From Anaerovibrio sp. JC8 (GTDB lineage: Bacteria; Bacillota; Negativicutes; Selenomonadales; Selenomonadaceae): a stretch of DNA of 64,000 nt. Both the position numbers and the translations under genes were made by a program. The DNA lies in assembly GCF_002100115.1 (NCBI RefSeq), contig NZ_ANBM01000005.1:186001-250000 (forward strand), in the 5' to 3' direction. Numbering within the stretch: position 1 is the first letter of the stretch; each line of letters opens with the position of its first letter. A model generated the notes under the pieces. It saw nothing but the letters and a program-made list of their open reading frames with translations. It had not been told where the DNA came from and did no database searches. Of this stretch, positions 16,628-24,765 are shown piece by piece.

Positions 16628-17792
16628 AGTCAAATCCCCTTACAATCTCCACCTCACCACGGTTATTTACTGCACAGATGTGAGGCAGCGGCATTCCGTT
16701 GAAGGTATTGTTCTTTACCATGCTGTAAATTGCCATGTCGCCAAAGAGAAGTCTGTCCCCAGGCTTTAAGGCATTGTCAAAGGAATAGGTCCCAATAGTA
16801 TCTCCCGCAAGACAGGTAGGTCCTGCCAGGGTGTATGTATAAGCTTTCTCTCCAGCCTCACCGGTGCCCATAAGAGGTGGCCGATAAGGCATCTCCAAAA
16901 CATCCGGCATGTGACAGGCCGCGGAAGTGTCAAGAATGGCAATATTCGCCTTCCGTCCATTTTCCGGAGTGGCCTCAATAATGTCCAGCACCGTTGCCAC
17001 AAGAAAGCCTGCATCAAGGGCTATTGCCTCTCCTGGTTCAATATACACCTTTAAGCTGTATTTTTTCTGTATTCTGTTTATGCATTCTTCCAAAAGGCCG
17101 ATATTGTAGCCTTCTTTGGTAATATGATGGCCGCCCCCAAAGTTCAGCCATTTTAAATGCTTAAAATACTGGCCAAACTTCTTCTCCACGGCCTCCAGGG
17201 TTTCCGCCAATGGCTCCGCCCCCTGCTCGCACAGGGTGTGAAAATGAAGGCCGCTGATACCATAGAGGAATTCATTCTGCGGTGCCACCTTCAGGGCCTG
17301 CTCCAGCTCACTGAGCTTGGTTCCCAGACGGGAATCCCCGGAGCATGGGTCATAAATTGCATGCTCCTCCGGCTGGGTGGAATATTCAGGATTAATTCTT
17401 AATCCGTAGGAACGGCCGGCTTTTTTTGCCATAGGGGCAAACTTTTTCAGCTGATTAATGGAGTTGAACACTATATGGTCGCAGATTTCCAGAATCTCCG
17501 GAAAATCCTTGTCCTGATAAGCAGGGGAAAACACATGGTTTTCCCCCTTAAACTCCTCATGGCCCAGCTTGGCCTCATAGATACCGCTGGCAGTGGTCCC
17601 CTTAAGGTATTCACCTATCAACGGATAAAAATGGTACATGGAAAAGGCCTTCTGGGCCAGCAGTATACTGCACCCCGTCCGGTCCTGTACCCCTTTAAGA
17701 ATCTCTAAATTGTGTCTAAGCCTGTCCTCCTCCACCACATAACTGGGGGAAGGAACCTCAGTCAGCCATTTAGGCTGATAGACAAAGCTCAT
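16602..17792 (-). CDS. nspC: Carboxynorspermidine/carboxyspermidine decarboxylase
   Basis: 396-residue PLP enzyme of the alanine-racemase/ornithine-decarboxylase fold (type III). The PLP lysine is in LLAQKAFSMYHF near residue 48; HFHTLCEQ, LNFGGGHHI and YIEPGEAI follow in family order; the C-terminal active-site Cys may be within LAGPTCLAGDTIGTY. It removes the carboxyl group of carboxy(nor)spermidine to give (nor)spermidine. The start ATG overlaps the stop of the synthase gene by one base. It is the last polyamine gene of the cluster before the lipase. Confidence 0.93.
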   Translation of the reverse strand: MSFVYQPKWLTEVPSPSYVVEEDRLRHNLEILKGVQDRTGCSILLAQKAFSMYHFYPLIGEYLKGTTASGIYEAKLGHEEFKGENHVFSPAYQDKDFPEILEICDHIVFNSINQLKKFAPMAKKAGRSYGLRINPEYSTQPEEHAIYDPCSGDSRLGTKLSELEQALKVAPQNEFLYGISGLHFHTLCEQGAEPLAETLEAVEKKFGQYFKHLKWLNFGGGHHITKEGYNIGLLEECINRIQKKYSLKVYIEPGEAIALDAGFLVATVLDIIEATPENGRKANIAILDTSAACHMPDVLEMPYRPPLMGTGEAGEKAYTYTLAGPTCLAGDTIGTYSFDNALKPGDRLLFGDMAIYSMVKNNTFNGMPLPHICAVNNRGEVEIVRGFDYGDFKMRI

Positions 17793-19000
17793 TAGTCCAC
17801 CAGGGCAGGGTTATGGCTTTCCTGCCAAGGAAGACCCCATTTATTAAGTGCATCCATAAATGGATCCGGATCAAACTCCTCAATGTTGTATACGCCCGGC
17901 TTCTTCCAAGTGCCGTTCATAACCAGCATGGCACCAATCATGGCTGGTACGCCAGTGGTGTAGGAAATGGCCTGGGAGCCAACCTCCTTGTAGCATTCCT
18001 GATGGTCGCAGACATTGTAGAGATAGTAGGTCTTGTCCTTGCCGTCCTTCTTGCCCTGGAAAATGCAGCCGATGTTGGTCTTGCCCACAGTGCGAGGACC
18101 AAGGCTGGCAGGATCTGGCAGAACTGCCTTCAGGAACTGCAGTGGAACAATCTGCTTGCCCTCGAACTCAATTGGCTCAATGGAGGTCATGCCCACATTT
18201 TCCAGACACTTCAAATGACGGAGATAGCTCTCGCCAAAGGTCATGAAGAAGCGGATACGCTTGATGCCAGGAATGTTAAGGCCAAGGGACTCCAGCTCCT
18301 CATGGTGCAGGAGGTACATATCCTTTGGACCAACCTCCGGGAAGTCATATACACGCTTGATTTCCATTGGCTCGGTTTCAACCCACTTGCCATCCTCCCA
18401 ATAGCTGCCCTTGGCAGATACCTCACGGATGTTGATTTCAGGATTGAAGTTGGTGGCAAATGGATAGCCGTGGTCACCGGCATTGCAGTCCAGAATATCA
18501 ATATAGTTAATTTCATCAAATTCATGCTTTAAAGCGTAAGCACTGAATACACCAGTTACGCCCGGGTCAAAGCCGGAGCCCAGGAGAGCGGTAATACCGG
18601 CCTTCTCAAAGCGCTCACGGTACTCCCACTGCCACTTGTACTCAAACTTGGCAGTGTCCTCCGGCTCGTAGTTGGCAGTATCCACATAGCTGACCTTGCA
18701 CTCAAGGCAGGCATCCATAATGGTCAGATCCTGATAAGGCAGTGCCAGATTCAGAACTACATCCGGCTTAACCTCCTTCATGAGCTTAACCAGCTGCTCC
18801 ACGCTGTTGGCATCCACCTGGGCAGTGGTAATCTTGCAGACATTGCCATACTGCTTTTCCAGAACTTCCTTCAGCTTGTCGCACTTGCTCTTGGTGCGGC
18901 TGGCAATGCAGATTTCCTCAAATACCTCATGATTCTGTACACATTTATGAATTGCTACGCTGGCTACACCGCCGCAGCCAATAACTAAAACCTTACCCAA
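17792..19000 (-). CDS. Carboxynorspermidine/carboxyspermidine synthase (saccharopine dehydrogenase family)
   Basis: 402-residue NADPH-dependent enzyme that condenses aspartate beta-semialdehyde with a diamine (putrescine to carboxyspermidine, or diaminopropane to carboxynorspermidine). The Rossmann motif GKVLVIGCGGVASVAIHK is at the very N terminus; LNLALPYQDLTIMDACLE and LGSGFDPGVTGVFSAYAL are family segments. Start: TTG at 19000, eight bases after AGGAGG; an upstream GTG at 19027 would place the ribosome site inside the gene. The immediate partner is nspC. With speA and speB in the cluster making putrescine, the physiological product is most likely spermidine. Confidence 0.92.
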   Translation of the reverse strand: MGKVLVIGCGGVASVAIHKCVQNHEVFEEICIASRTKSKCDKLKEVLEKQYGNVCKITTAQVDANSVEQLVKLMKEVKPDVVLNLALPYQDLTIMDACLECKVSYVDTANYEPEDTAKFEYKWQWEYRERFEKAGITALLGSGFDPGVTGVFSAYALKHEFDEINYIDILDCNAGDHGYPFATNFNPEINIREVSAKGSYWEDGKWVETEPMEIKRVYDFPEVGPKDMYLLHHEELESLGLNIPGIKRIRFFMTFGESYLRHLKCLENVGMTSIEPIEFEGKQIVPLQFLKAVLPDPASLGPRTVGKTNIGCIFQGKKDGKDKTYYLYNVCDHQECYKEVGSQAISYTTGVPAMIGAMLVMNGTWKKPGVYNIEEFDPDPFMDALNKWGLPWQESHNPALVD

Positions 19001-19234
19001 TGTAAATTCCTCCTGTATATTAAACACAAATTATACTAATATCAGGGATAATTTCCTGTAGCGAGGGACTCAGAACTAAAAATATTTTTTACTCTCAATT
19101 ACACATCAAGAAAAATCCAAACTCACGTCGCTCAAACAATGGATATTTTCTCGATGAGAAAGAATGTAAAAAACATTTTCTTAACGTTCTTCCCCAAATG
19201 CTACAGTAAATCTATCCCTAAAATCTATACTAAA

Positions 19235-20113
19235 CTATATTTGTTCTGGGCCTTTTATAAAAGGCTCCTCCAGCTTTAACAGCATTTCCCGCAGGATTTT
19301 TAAGGCTGCCGCAGTGGACGCCCCGCTCTGGTCCAGACCAGGAGAAAGCTCCACAATATCACAGCCAACCACATTCAGGCCGCAGCCTGCTATGGCCGCT
19401 TCCATCAGCTCCTTGAAGGAAACCCCGCCATATTCCGGTGTGCCAGTGCCAGGGAATACCGATGGGTCCATAACATCCAAATCAATGGTGAAATACACTG
19501 GCTTGTCCGTCAGAGCCGCCAAGGCCTGTGGCATGGCCGTTAAATCAAATTTATGAAGATGGGTATGCTCCTTGGCCCACTGGAACTCCTCCCGCATACC
19601 GCTGCGGATTCCCAGCTGCCAGATACGGTCATCCCCCACAATATCCCAGGCTCGGCGGATAACTCCCGCATGGGTCAGATGGGTGCCCAGATACTCGTCC
19701 CGAAGGTCCGTATGGGCATCAAAATGGAGAATATGCAGATCCGGGTACTTTCTGGCCACGGCCCGAATAGCTCCCAGAGATACCAGATGCTCACCGCCAA
19801 TCATAAAGGGCAGCTTGTTGGCTTCCAGAATCTCCTCCGCCCGCATTTCAATATCCTTCAATGCCATTTCCGCATCCCCGAAGCACAGCTCCAGATCGCC
19901 GCTGTCAAAGACCTTGGCATCCTCCATATCCAGATCCTGATATGGACTGTAGGTTTCCAGACCGTAGGACTCTCCCCGCATTATCTTGCTGGCAAAGCGG
20001 GTCCCCGGCCTAAAGGATGTGGTGCTGTCAAAGGGTGCACCGTACAGCACAATCCTGGCCTCATCGAAGGAAGCCTCACAGCCTAAAAAAGTCTCTATAT
20101 TAGGACTCAACAT
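19235..20113 (-). CDS. speB: Agmatinase
   Basis: 292-residue ureohydrolase that splits agmatine to putrescine and urea. Two-manganese site motifs are GGEHLVSLG, HFDAHTDLRDEY and FTIDLDVMDPSVFPGTGTPEYGG. The N terminus MLSPNIETFLGCEASF is normal for bacterial SpeB. The gene overlaps the 3' end of speE by 14 bases, so it is translated in the same operon. Downstream is a 234-base AT-rich gap before the carboxynorspermidine synthase gene. Confidence 0.95.
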   Translation of the reverse strand: MLSPNIETFLGCEASFDEARIVLYGAPFDSTTSFRPGTRFASKIMRGESYGLETYSPYQDLDMEDAKVFDSGDLELCFGDAEMALKDIEMRAEEILEANKLPFMIGGEHLVSLGAIRAVARKYPDLHILHFDAHTDLRDEYLGTHLTHAGVIRRAWDIVGDDRIWQLGIRSGMREEFQWAKEHTHLHKFDLTAMPQALAALTDKPVYFTIDLDVMDPSVFPGTGTPEYGGVSFKELMEAAIAGCGLNVVGCDIVELSPGLDQSGASTAAALKILREMLLKLEEPFIKGPEQI

Positions 20114-20954
20114 CTCTTAGCAACTCCTCTACATAGTTTGGCAGAGCAAAAGCCCCGGCATGCAGGGCAGTATTGTAATATTTCAGCTTCAGCCCCAGCT
20201 TTTTCCATCTATCCCAGTTTACGCCCTTTACAGGGTGGTACTTCTTTGAGGCAAAGCCAAAGAGCCAGTGCCCCGATGGATAGGTAGGGATATGCACCTG
20301 ATATACCTTGCTTATTGGAAAGGACATACAGATACGCTTGTGGGCCCGCTGCATGGCCTCAGCATCACCCTCGTAAAATGGGCTTTCATGCTGGTTGACC
20401 ATTATGCCGTCCTCGTGCAGGGCCTTGTAGCAATTGCCATAGAACTCCCTGGTAAAGAGGCCCTCTCCCGGCCCGAATGGGTCCGTGGAATCCACAATTA
20501 TAATATCGTATTCATCAGTCACCCGACGGATGAACTTCAGCCCATCCTCGAAATAACAGGTAACCCGTGGATCATCCAGCTTCAGGGCAGTAGAGTGAAG
20601 ATACTTCTTGCTCACATCCACTACTTCCTCATCGATTTCCACCAGATCAATCTTTTCGATGAAATCATACTTGGTAAGCTCACGGACTGTGCCCCCGTCA
20701 CCGCCGCCGATAACCAGCACCCGCTTAGGATTAGGGTGAACGCACATGGCCACATGGGTAATCATCTCATGATAGATGAACTCATCCTTTTCAGTCAGCA
20801 TCAGATACCCGTCCAAAACCATGATGCGGCCAAATTCCTTGGACTCAAAAATATCAATGCGCTGAAACTCACTTTTGCCGCTGTAAATCTGCTTGTCAAC
20901 TTTTATGGAAAGGCTAACATTTTCAGTATGCTTTTCTGTGTACCATAACTCCAT
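20100..20954 (-). CDS. speE: Spermidine synthase
   Basis: 284-residue aminopropyltransferase that transfers aminopropyl from decarboxylated S-adenosylmethionine to putrescine. Motifs: MELWYTEKHTENV start, VLVIGGGDGGTVRELTKY nucleotide loop, DLVEIDEEVV, and the catalytic Asp in IIIVDSTDPFGPGEGLF. The ATG at 20954 is preferred over GTG at 20963 because AAAGGTG is spaced correctly before it. It is 11 bases after speA and overlaps speB. Confidence 0.96.
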   Translation of the reverse strand: MELWYTEKHTENVSLSIKVDKQIYSGKSEFQRIDIFESKEFGRIMVLDGYLMLTEKDEFIYHEMITHVAMCVHPNPKRVLVIGGGDGGTVRELTKYDFIEKIDLVEIDEEVVDVSKKYLHSTALKLDDPRVTCYFEDGLKFIRRVTDEYDIIIVDSTDPFGPGEGLFTREFYGNCYKALHEDGIMVNQHESPFYEGDAEAMQRAHKRICMSFPISKVYQVHIPTYPSGHWLFGFASKKYHPVKGVNWDRWKKLGLKLKYYNTALHAGAFALPNYVEELLRDVES

Positions 20955-20965
20955 TTGTATCACCT

Positions 20966-22414
20966 TTATTTCATCACATTAAGGAATCTGATATCCATAT
21001 CCTCCGGGCCCGTCATGGAACAGCCCTTCTTCTTGGCATAGCGGATATACTGGAGAATCTCCTCCGTAATCCTCTCTCCCGGAGCCAGAATAGGAATCCC
21101 CGGCGGATAACACATAACAAATTCGCTGCACACCCGGCCTACTGTATCACCAATTGGAAGGGACTCCTTCGCGCCATAAAAGGCCTCCTGAGGCCCGCAC
21201 ACCACCTGCGGGTTGATATATTCCGCCTTCAGCATCTTGCGGCCGGTCTGACGGTAGTTCCGCCGGATTTCTGCCAGGGCCGATACCAGACGTTCAATAT
21301 CCTTCAACCTGTCACCCACGGATACATAGGCCAGTAAATTGGCAATATCCCCAAATTCTGTCTGAATATCGTACTCGTCCCGCAGCAGGTCATAAACCTC
21401 AATGCCTGCCAGACCAATGGAACGGGTATATACCGACAGCTTGGTTATATCAAAATCAAAAATGGAATCCCCATTTATCAGTTCCTTGGAATAAGCGTAA
21501 TAATCGCCAATGGCGTTAATCTCATCCCGGGCATATTCCACCAGATCAATGATTTTATCAATCATCTCCCCGCCCCTAAGGGCCATATTGCGTCGGGAAA
21601 CATCCAGACTGGCCAGCAGCAGATAGGAGGCGCTGGTGGTCTGGGTCAAGTTGATAATCTGATGAACATAGCCCTCCGGCACACTGTCCCCAATGAGCAG
21701 CATGGAGCTCTGGGTAAGGGAGCCGCCGGACTTGTGCATGGACAGGGCCGCCATATCCGCCCCTGCATGCATGGCCGCCACTGGCAGCTTGTCACTGAAA
21801 TACAAATGAGACCCATGAGCCTCATCTGCCAACAGCAGCATGCCATTATCATGAGCCAGCTTTGCAATTGATTTTATATCTGAACATATGCCGTAATAGG
21901 TTGGGTTATTGACGAACACCGCCTTGGCATCAGGATTTTCCCTGATAGCCTGCTCCACATCGGACACGCTCATGCCCAAGGAAATCCCCAGCATGGAATC
22001 CATCTGCGGATTTACATACACCGGCACCGCCCCACAGAGAATCATGGCATTGATGGCACTTCTGTGTACGTTTCGGGGAATAATAATCTTGTCCCCCCGC
22101 TTGCAGGCAGTCATTACCATGGCCTGCACCGCCGAGGTGGTCCCCCCCACCATAAAGAAGGCATGGGCCGCCCCAAAGGCATCTGCCGCCAGCTGTTCAG
22201 CATCCTTGATAACCGACACCGGATGACAGAGGTTGTCCAGCATCTTCATGGAATTAACATCCACCGACAGACACTGCTCTCCCAAAAACTCTGTCAGCTC
22301 CGGGTTACCCCGGCCCCGCTTGTGGCCCGGCACATCAAAGGGTACCAGACGGGCCCGCTTCATTTTCTCCAAGGCCTCCAAAATAGGGGCACTGTCCTGA
22401 GAATAGTATTTCAT
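20966..22414 (-). CDS. speA: Arginine decarboxylase (Orn/Lys/Arg decarboxylase family, Bacillus SpeA type)
   Basis: 482-residue fold-type I PLP decarboxylase. PFDVPGHKRGRG near residue 25, LADEAHGSHLYF near 195 (PLP-binding Asp) and SMHKSGGSLTQSS with the PLP lysine at about 228 are family landmarks. The C-terminal CYPPGIPILAPGERI is typical. The short form without a wing domain is the Bacillus-type enzyme. Agmatinase two genes downstream makes arginine the best substrate; lysine (cadaverine is used in the peptidoglycan of this class) is the alternative. It is 15 bases after speD. Confidence 0.87.
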   Translation of the reverse strand: MKYYSQDSAPILEALEKMKRARLVPFDVPGHKRGRGNPELTEFLGEQCLSVDVNSMKMLDNLCHPVSVIKDAEQLAADAFGAAHAFFMVGGTTSAVQAMVMTACKRGDKIIIPRNVHRSAINAMILCGAVPVYVNPQMDSMLGISLGMSVSDVEQAIRENPDAKAVFVNNPTYYGICSDIKSIAKLAHDNGMLLLADEAHGSHLYFSDKLPVAAMHAGADMAALSMHKSGGSLTQSSMLLIGDSVPEGYVHQIINLTQTTSASYLLLASLDVSRRNMALRGGEMIDKIIDLVEYARDEINAIGDYYAYSKELINGDSIFDFDITKLSVYTRSIGLAGIEVYDLLRDEYDIQTEFGDIANLLAYVSVGDRLKDIERLVSALAEIRRNYRQTGRKMLKAEYINPQVVCGPQEAFYGAKESLPIGDTVGRVCSEFVMCYPPGIPILAPGERITEEILQYIRYAKKKGCSMTGPEDMDIRFLNVMK

Positions 22415-22429
22415 TCTTCCCTTATCTCC

Positions 22430-23230
22430 TTAGAAAACATTTTTCCCGCTAAAGATTTCAATCATTTCCTTGCGCAGGTTATCATGTATTTCCAGGCGGG
22501 TCTTTGGTGGAATCTCGTAAATATCCGTATTAAAGAGATAGTTCTTCAGGTCCAGCTCCTTGATGAGCATCTTGGTATGGAACAAATTGGCCTGATATAC
22601 ATTCACATCCACCGTATCATATTTATTAATTGTCTTTTTATCAATAAAGTTCTGAATGGAAGTAATATTATGGTCCATGAACAGCTTTCTGCCGGACAGG
22701 TCACGGGTAAAGCCCCGCACCCGATAATCCATGGTAATAATATCCGAATCGAACATGCCAATGAGATAATCCAGAGTCTTCAGCGGAGTAATCTCACCGC
22801 AGGTGGCCACATCAATATCCACCCGGAATGTAGCAATGCTGGTCTCCGGATGGAATTCAGGATAGGTATGCACCGTAACGTGGCTCTTGTCCAAATGGGC
22901 CAAAATAGTATCGCTGACAGGCTTAACCACAGTATCCCCCAGTGGCTTCTTCTGTCCGGAAGAAACCGCAGCCTCCTCCGCTATGAGCAGAGTAACACTG
23001 GCCCCCTGAGGGTCATAATCCTGTTTGGACACACTAAGAACCTGAGCGCCTATCATTTCCGTAACCTTAAACATTATCTTTGTCAGACGCTCTGAGTTGT
23101 ATTGGGAATCAATGTATTTTATATAATCCTTTTGTTCCCTTGGTGTCTTAGCATAACAAATATCATAGATATTAAAGCTAAGGGATTTGGTCAGGTTGTT
23201 AAACCCGTAAAGTTTCAGCTTATCTTCCAA
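22430..23230 (-). CDS. speD: S-adenosylmethionine decarboxylase proenzyme (E. coli type)
   Basis: 266-residue proenzyme that cleaves itself to make a pyruvoyl enzyme and produces decarboxylated AdoMet for SpeE. The processing site is in AHLDKSHVTVHTYPE (Lys115-Ser116). Almost the whole length resembles enterobacterial SpeD: FNNLTKSLSF, DYDPQGASVT, SDIITMDYRVRGFTRD and VDVNVYQANLFHTKML. This large class differs from the short SpeD of Bacillus and Thermotoga. The start is TTG at 23230, aligned with the E. coli N terminus; the ribosome site (GTGAG) is poor, so translation may be weak or regulated. First gene of the polyamine operon. Confidence 0.94.
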   Translation of the reverse strand: MEDKLKLYGFNNLTKSLSFNIYDICYAKTPREQKDYIKYIDSQYNSERLTKIMFKVTEMIGAQVLSVSKQDYDPQGASVTLLIAEEAAVSSGQKKPLGDTVVKPVSDTILAHLDKSHVTVHTYPEFHPETSIATFRVDIDVATCGEITPLKTLDYLIGMFDSDIITMDYRVRGFTRDLSGRKLFMDHNITSIQNFIDKKTINKYDTVDVNVYQANLFHTKMLIKELDLKNYLFNTDIYEIPPKTRLEIHDNLRKEMIEIFSGKNVF

Positions 23231-23411
23231 TCTGATCTCACGCCCCTAAATCGTAATTTTTTACATAAAAAAACTCAGGTGCAGCAGCCTGTGCCCTGTT
23301 CGTCCTGAGAAAAAACAGCAATTAACCACAAATGAGCCATTGTGCTGCGGAACAGTCGAAAATGCTGCTTCTGCAGTTGTTGCTGATTTGGGTATCTCTC
23401 CCTCTTAAGCA
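23231..23411 (-). promoter_or_regulatory. speD operon leader with intrinsic terminator (candidate attenuator)
   Basis: This transcribed leader of about 180 bases lies between the promoter and speD. The minus strand forms CTCAGG (23309-23304) with CCTGAG (23279-23274), followed by seven T: an intrinsic terminator before the gene. Within it GCTGCTGCA (23288-23280) can pair instead with the earlier TGCAGAAGCAGC (23375-23364), a possible antiterminator. A 21-codon reading frame ends inside the terminator arm. Polyamine or AdoMet control is an inference. I recognise no known riboswitch consensus here. Confidence 0.6.
23275..23340 (-). CDS. Candidate 21-residue leader peptide of the polyamine operon
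   Basis: Short frame starting ATG at 23340 and ending TGA at 23277-23275, inside the 3' arm of the leader terminator. The product begins MAHLWLIAVF, continues SQDEQGTG and ends CCT. It has no strong ribosome site (only CCGCAG before it), so translation is uncertain. Its position, ending exactly on the attenuator stem, is what a translational attenuation peptide would show. It could equally be chance. Confidence 0.35.
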   Translation of the reverse strand: MAHLWLIAVFSQDEQGTGCCT

Positions 23412-23417
23412 TATCTA

Positions 23418-23446
23418 ATTATATGTTAAATAGTTCCTAAAAGCAA
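23418..23446 (-). promoter_or_regulatory. Promoter of the speD-speA-speE-speB operon
   Basis: Minus strand TTGCTT (23446-23441), 17 bases, TATAAT (23423-23418). Transcription would start near 23411. Confidence 0.75.
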
Positions 23447-23584
23447 GTATTCTCCAAGTTCCATTAATAGTTGATTTTCCTTGTCAGAGCTGTTAATATT
23501 TAGAAAATTTAAACTACTACACATACCGGGGCTCCTATGCTATACTTTCACATGGTGTATCAAGTAAGTTAGGAGTTTAGTATT

Positions 23585-24737
23585 ATGACACAAAATGAAT
23601 GGGTGCTCAAGCAGATGGCATCCTTGAAAAATCTTCTCAGCGTGGGAACACTGCTGTTGTTTATGATGTACATTCTGGCATTCAGTGAAAGCAACGTCCC
23701 CGTTATAGTATTTTTTGTCTGCTTCTTTTTGGCTACTGCCTGGCGTATGCTGGCCATGATGCTGTTCTTTTCCCTTATAGCCTTCGGGCTGGTCACGCTT
23801 CTGCCCTTTTTGGCACCCATAGCATTTATTATTATGCTGGTGCTGTTTTTGGCCCGGATTGGCTTTGTGCTGAAAAACTGGCGGGCTGTAGTTTCAGGAC
23901 TGCTGGTTTACGGTTTGGCCTACTGCTTATATGATGAGAAGTTCTATTACTTTGTTAATCCTATGTATGACATAGCATATTACATTTTGAACTTTTTTTC
24001 CAGAAGCCTGGTTTGCCAATCTCCAGGCCAATCTTTTTTATCAGTGCTACTTGGTCTCCCTGTGTGCCTGCACCATTGCCTTTCTGTTTCAGTCACTTTT
24101 ATACTGGCAGTACCGCAACGGCTATACAGCTACAGGGGCATTAAACATTATGGGCAGCATTCCTTTGGTGATTATTGCCCTGATTCTGCCCTTCCTTAAG
24201 CTGGTATCTGCTGACGGCATGATTGACGGCGGAGCCGGCGGTGAATACACCTATGATGGTGATTTTGCCCCGGAGGGCGAGATGGTACATGATACTGCCA
24301 TCACCCACGACAGTGCCATAGCCCACGATGGAGCCATCAGTCACGACGGCTATGTGAAGGCTCCAAGCGGCTATCATCACGTTAATGGCTATGACCGCCT
24401 GTCACCTACGGGAGAAATCGAGCATGTAAACGGCTATATCCGTTCCAATCCTGACGGCATTGTGGAAAACAACCTGTCCTATCACGGTGAGCATGGCTAT
24501 TATGGGGAACACGGAGCACCTGCTGAAGGTGGTTACGGCGATGTAAATACCATTGACGCTGACCCGATTTTCAGTGACGTTCCTTATGTAATGGTAAACA
24601 ACACCTACAGCTCAAAGCTCAAGAGATTTATAAATCCAAAGCGTCACATTTTCAGCTTCATGACAATCGGATTTTTTTCCATGAGCTTTTTGATGACAGG
24701 TATCCTTTACACATATTTTGCCAGCAAATCATTTTAA
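23585..24737 (+). pseudogene. Multi-pass membrane protein gene interrupted by a one-base frameshift at a T7 run
   Basis: I do not recognise the family. Bases 23585-23999 encode an N-terminal half with several hydrophobic helices (SVGTLLLFMMYILAF, VIVFFVCFFLATAW, MLFFSLIAFGLVTLLPFL, FIIMLVLFLARIGF). At 23993-23999 seven T follow AAC. With six T the frame would continue N-F-F-P-E-A-W-F and join smoothly to the frame that runs to 24737, giving about 384 residues. The second part has two more membrane segments, a hydrophilic His/Asp/Gly-rich region with HD-containing near-repeats (residues about 240-330) and a last C-terminal membrane helix. It may be a true mutation, a slippage switch, or a sequencing error. 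A weak promoter (TACACA-17-TATACT) ends at 23545. Confidence 0.6.
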
Positions 24738-24765
24738 GCAAGTTTTTAGTATAGAAGGTAATATT

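Noticed and set aside
19001-19234. AT-rich gap between speB and carboxynorspermidine synthase as a riboswitch or hairpin-element copy
   Set aside because: Only weak imperfect stems were found (around GAAAATGT/ACATTCTTTC), the -35 regions are poor, and the match to the dispersed hairpin element is too short. I see no clear feature beyond the ribosome site of the next gene.
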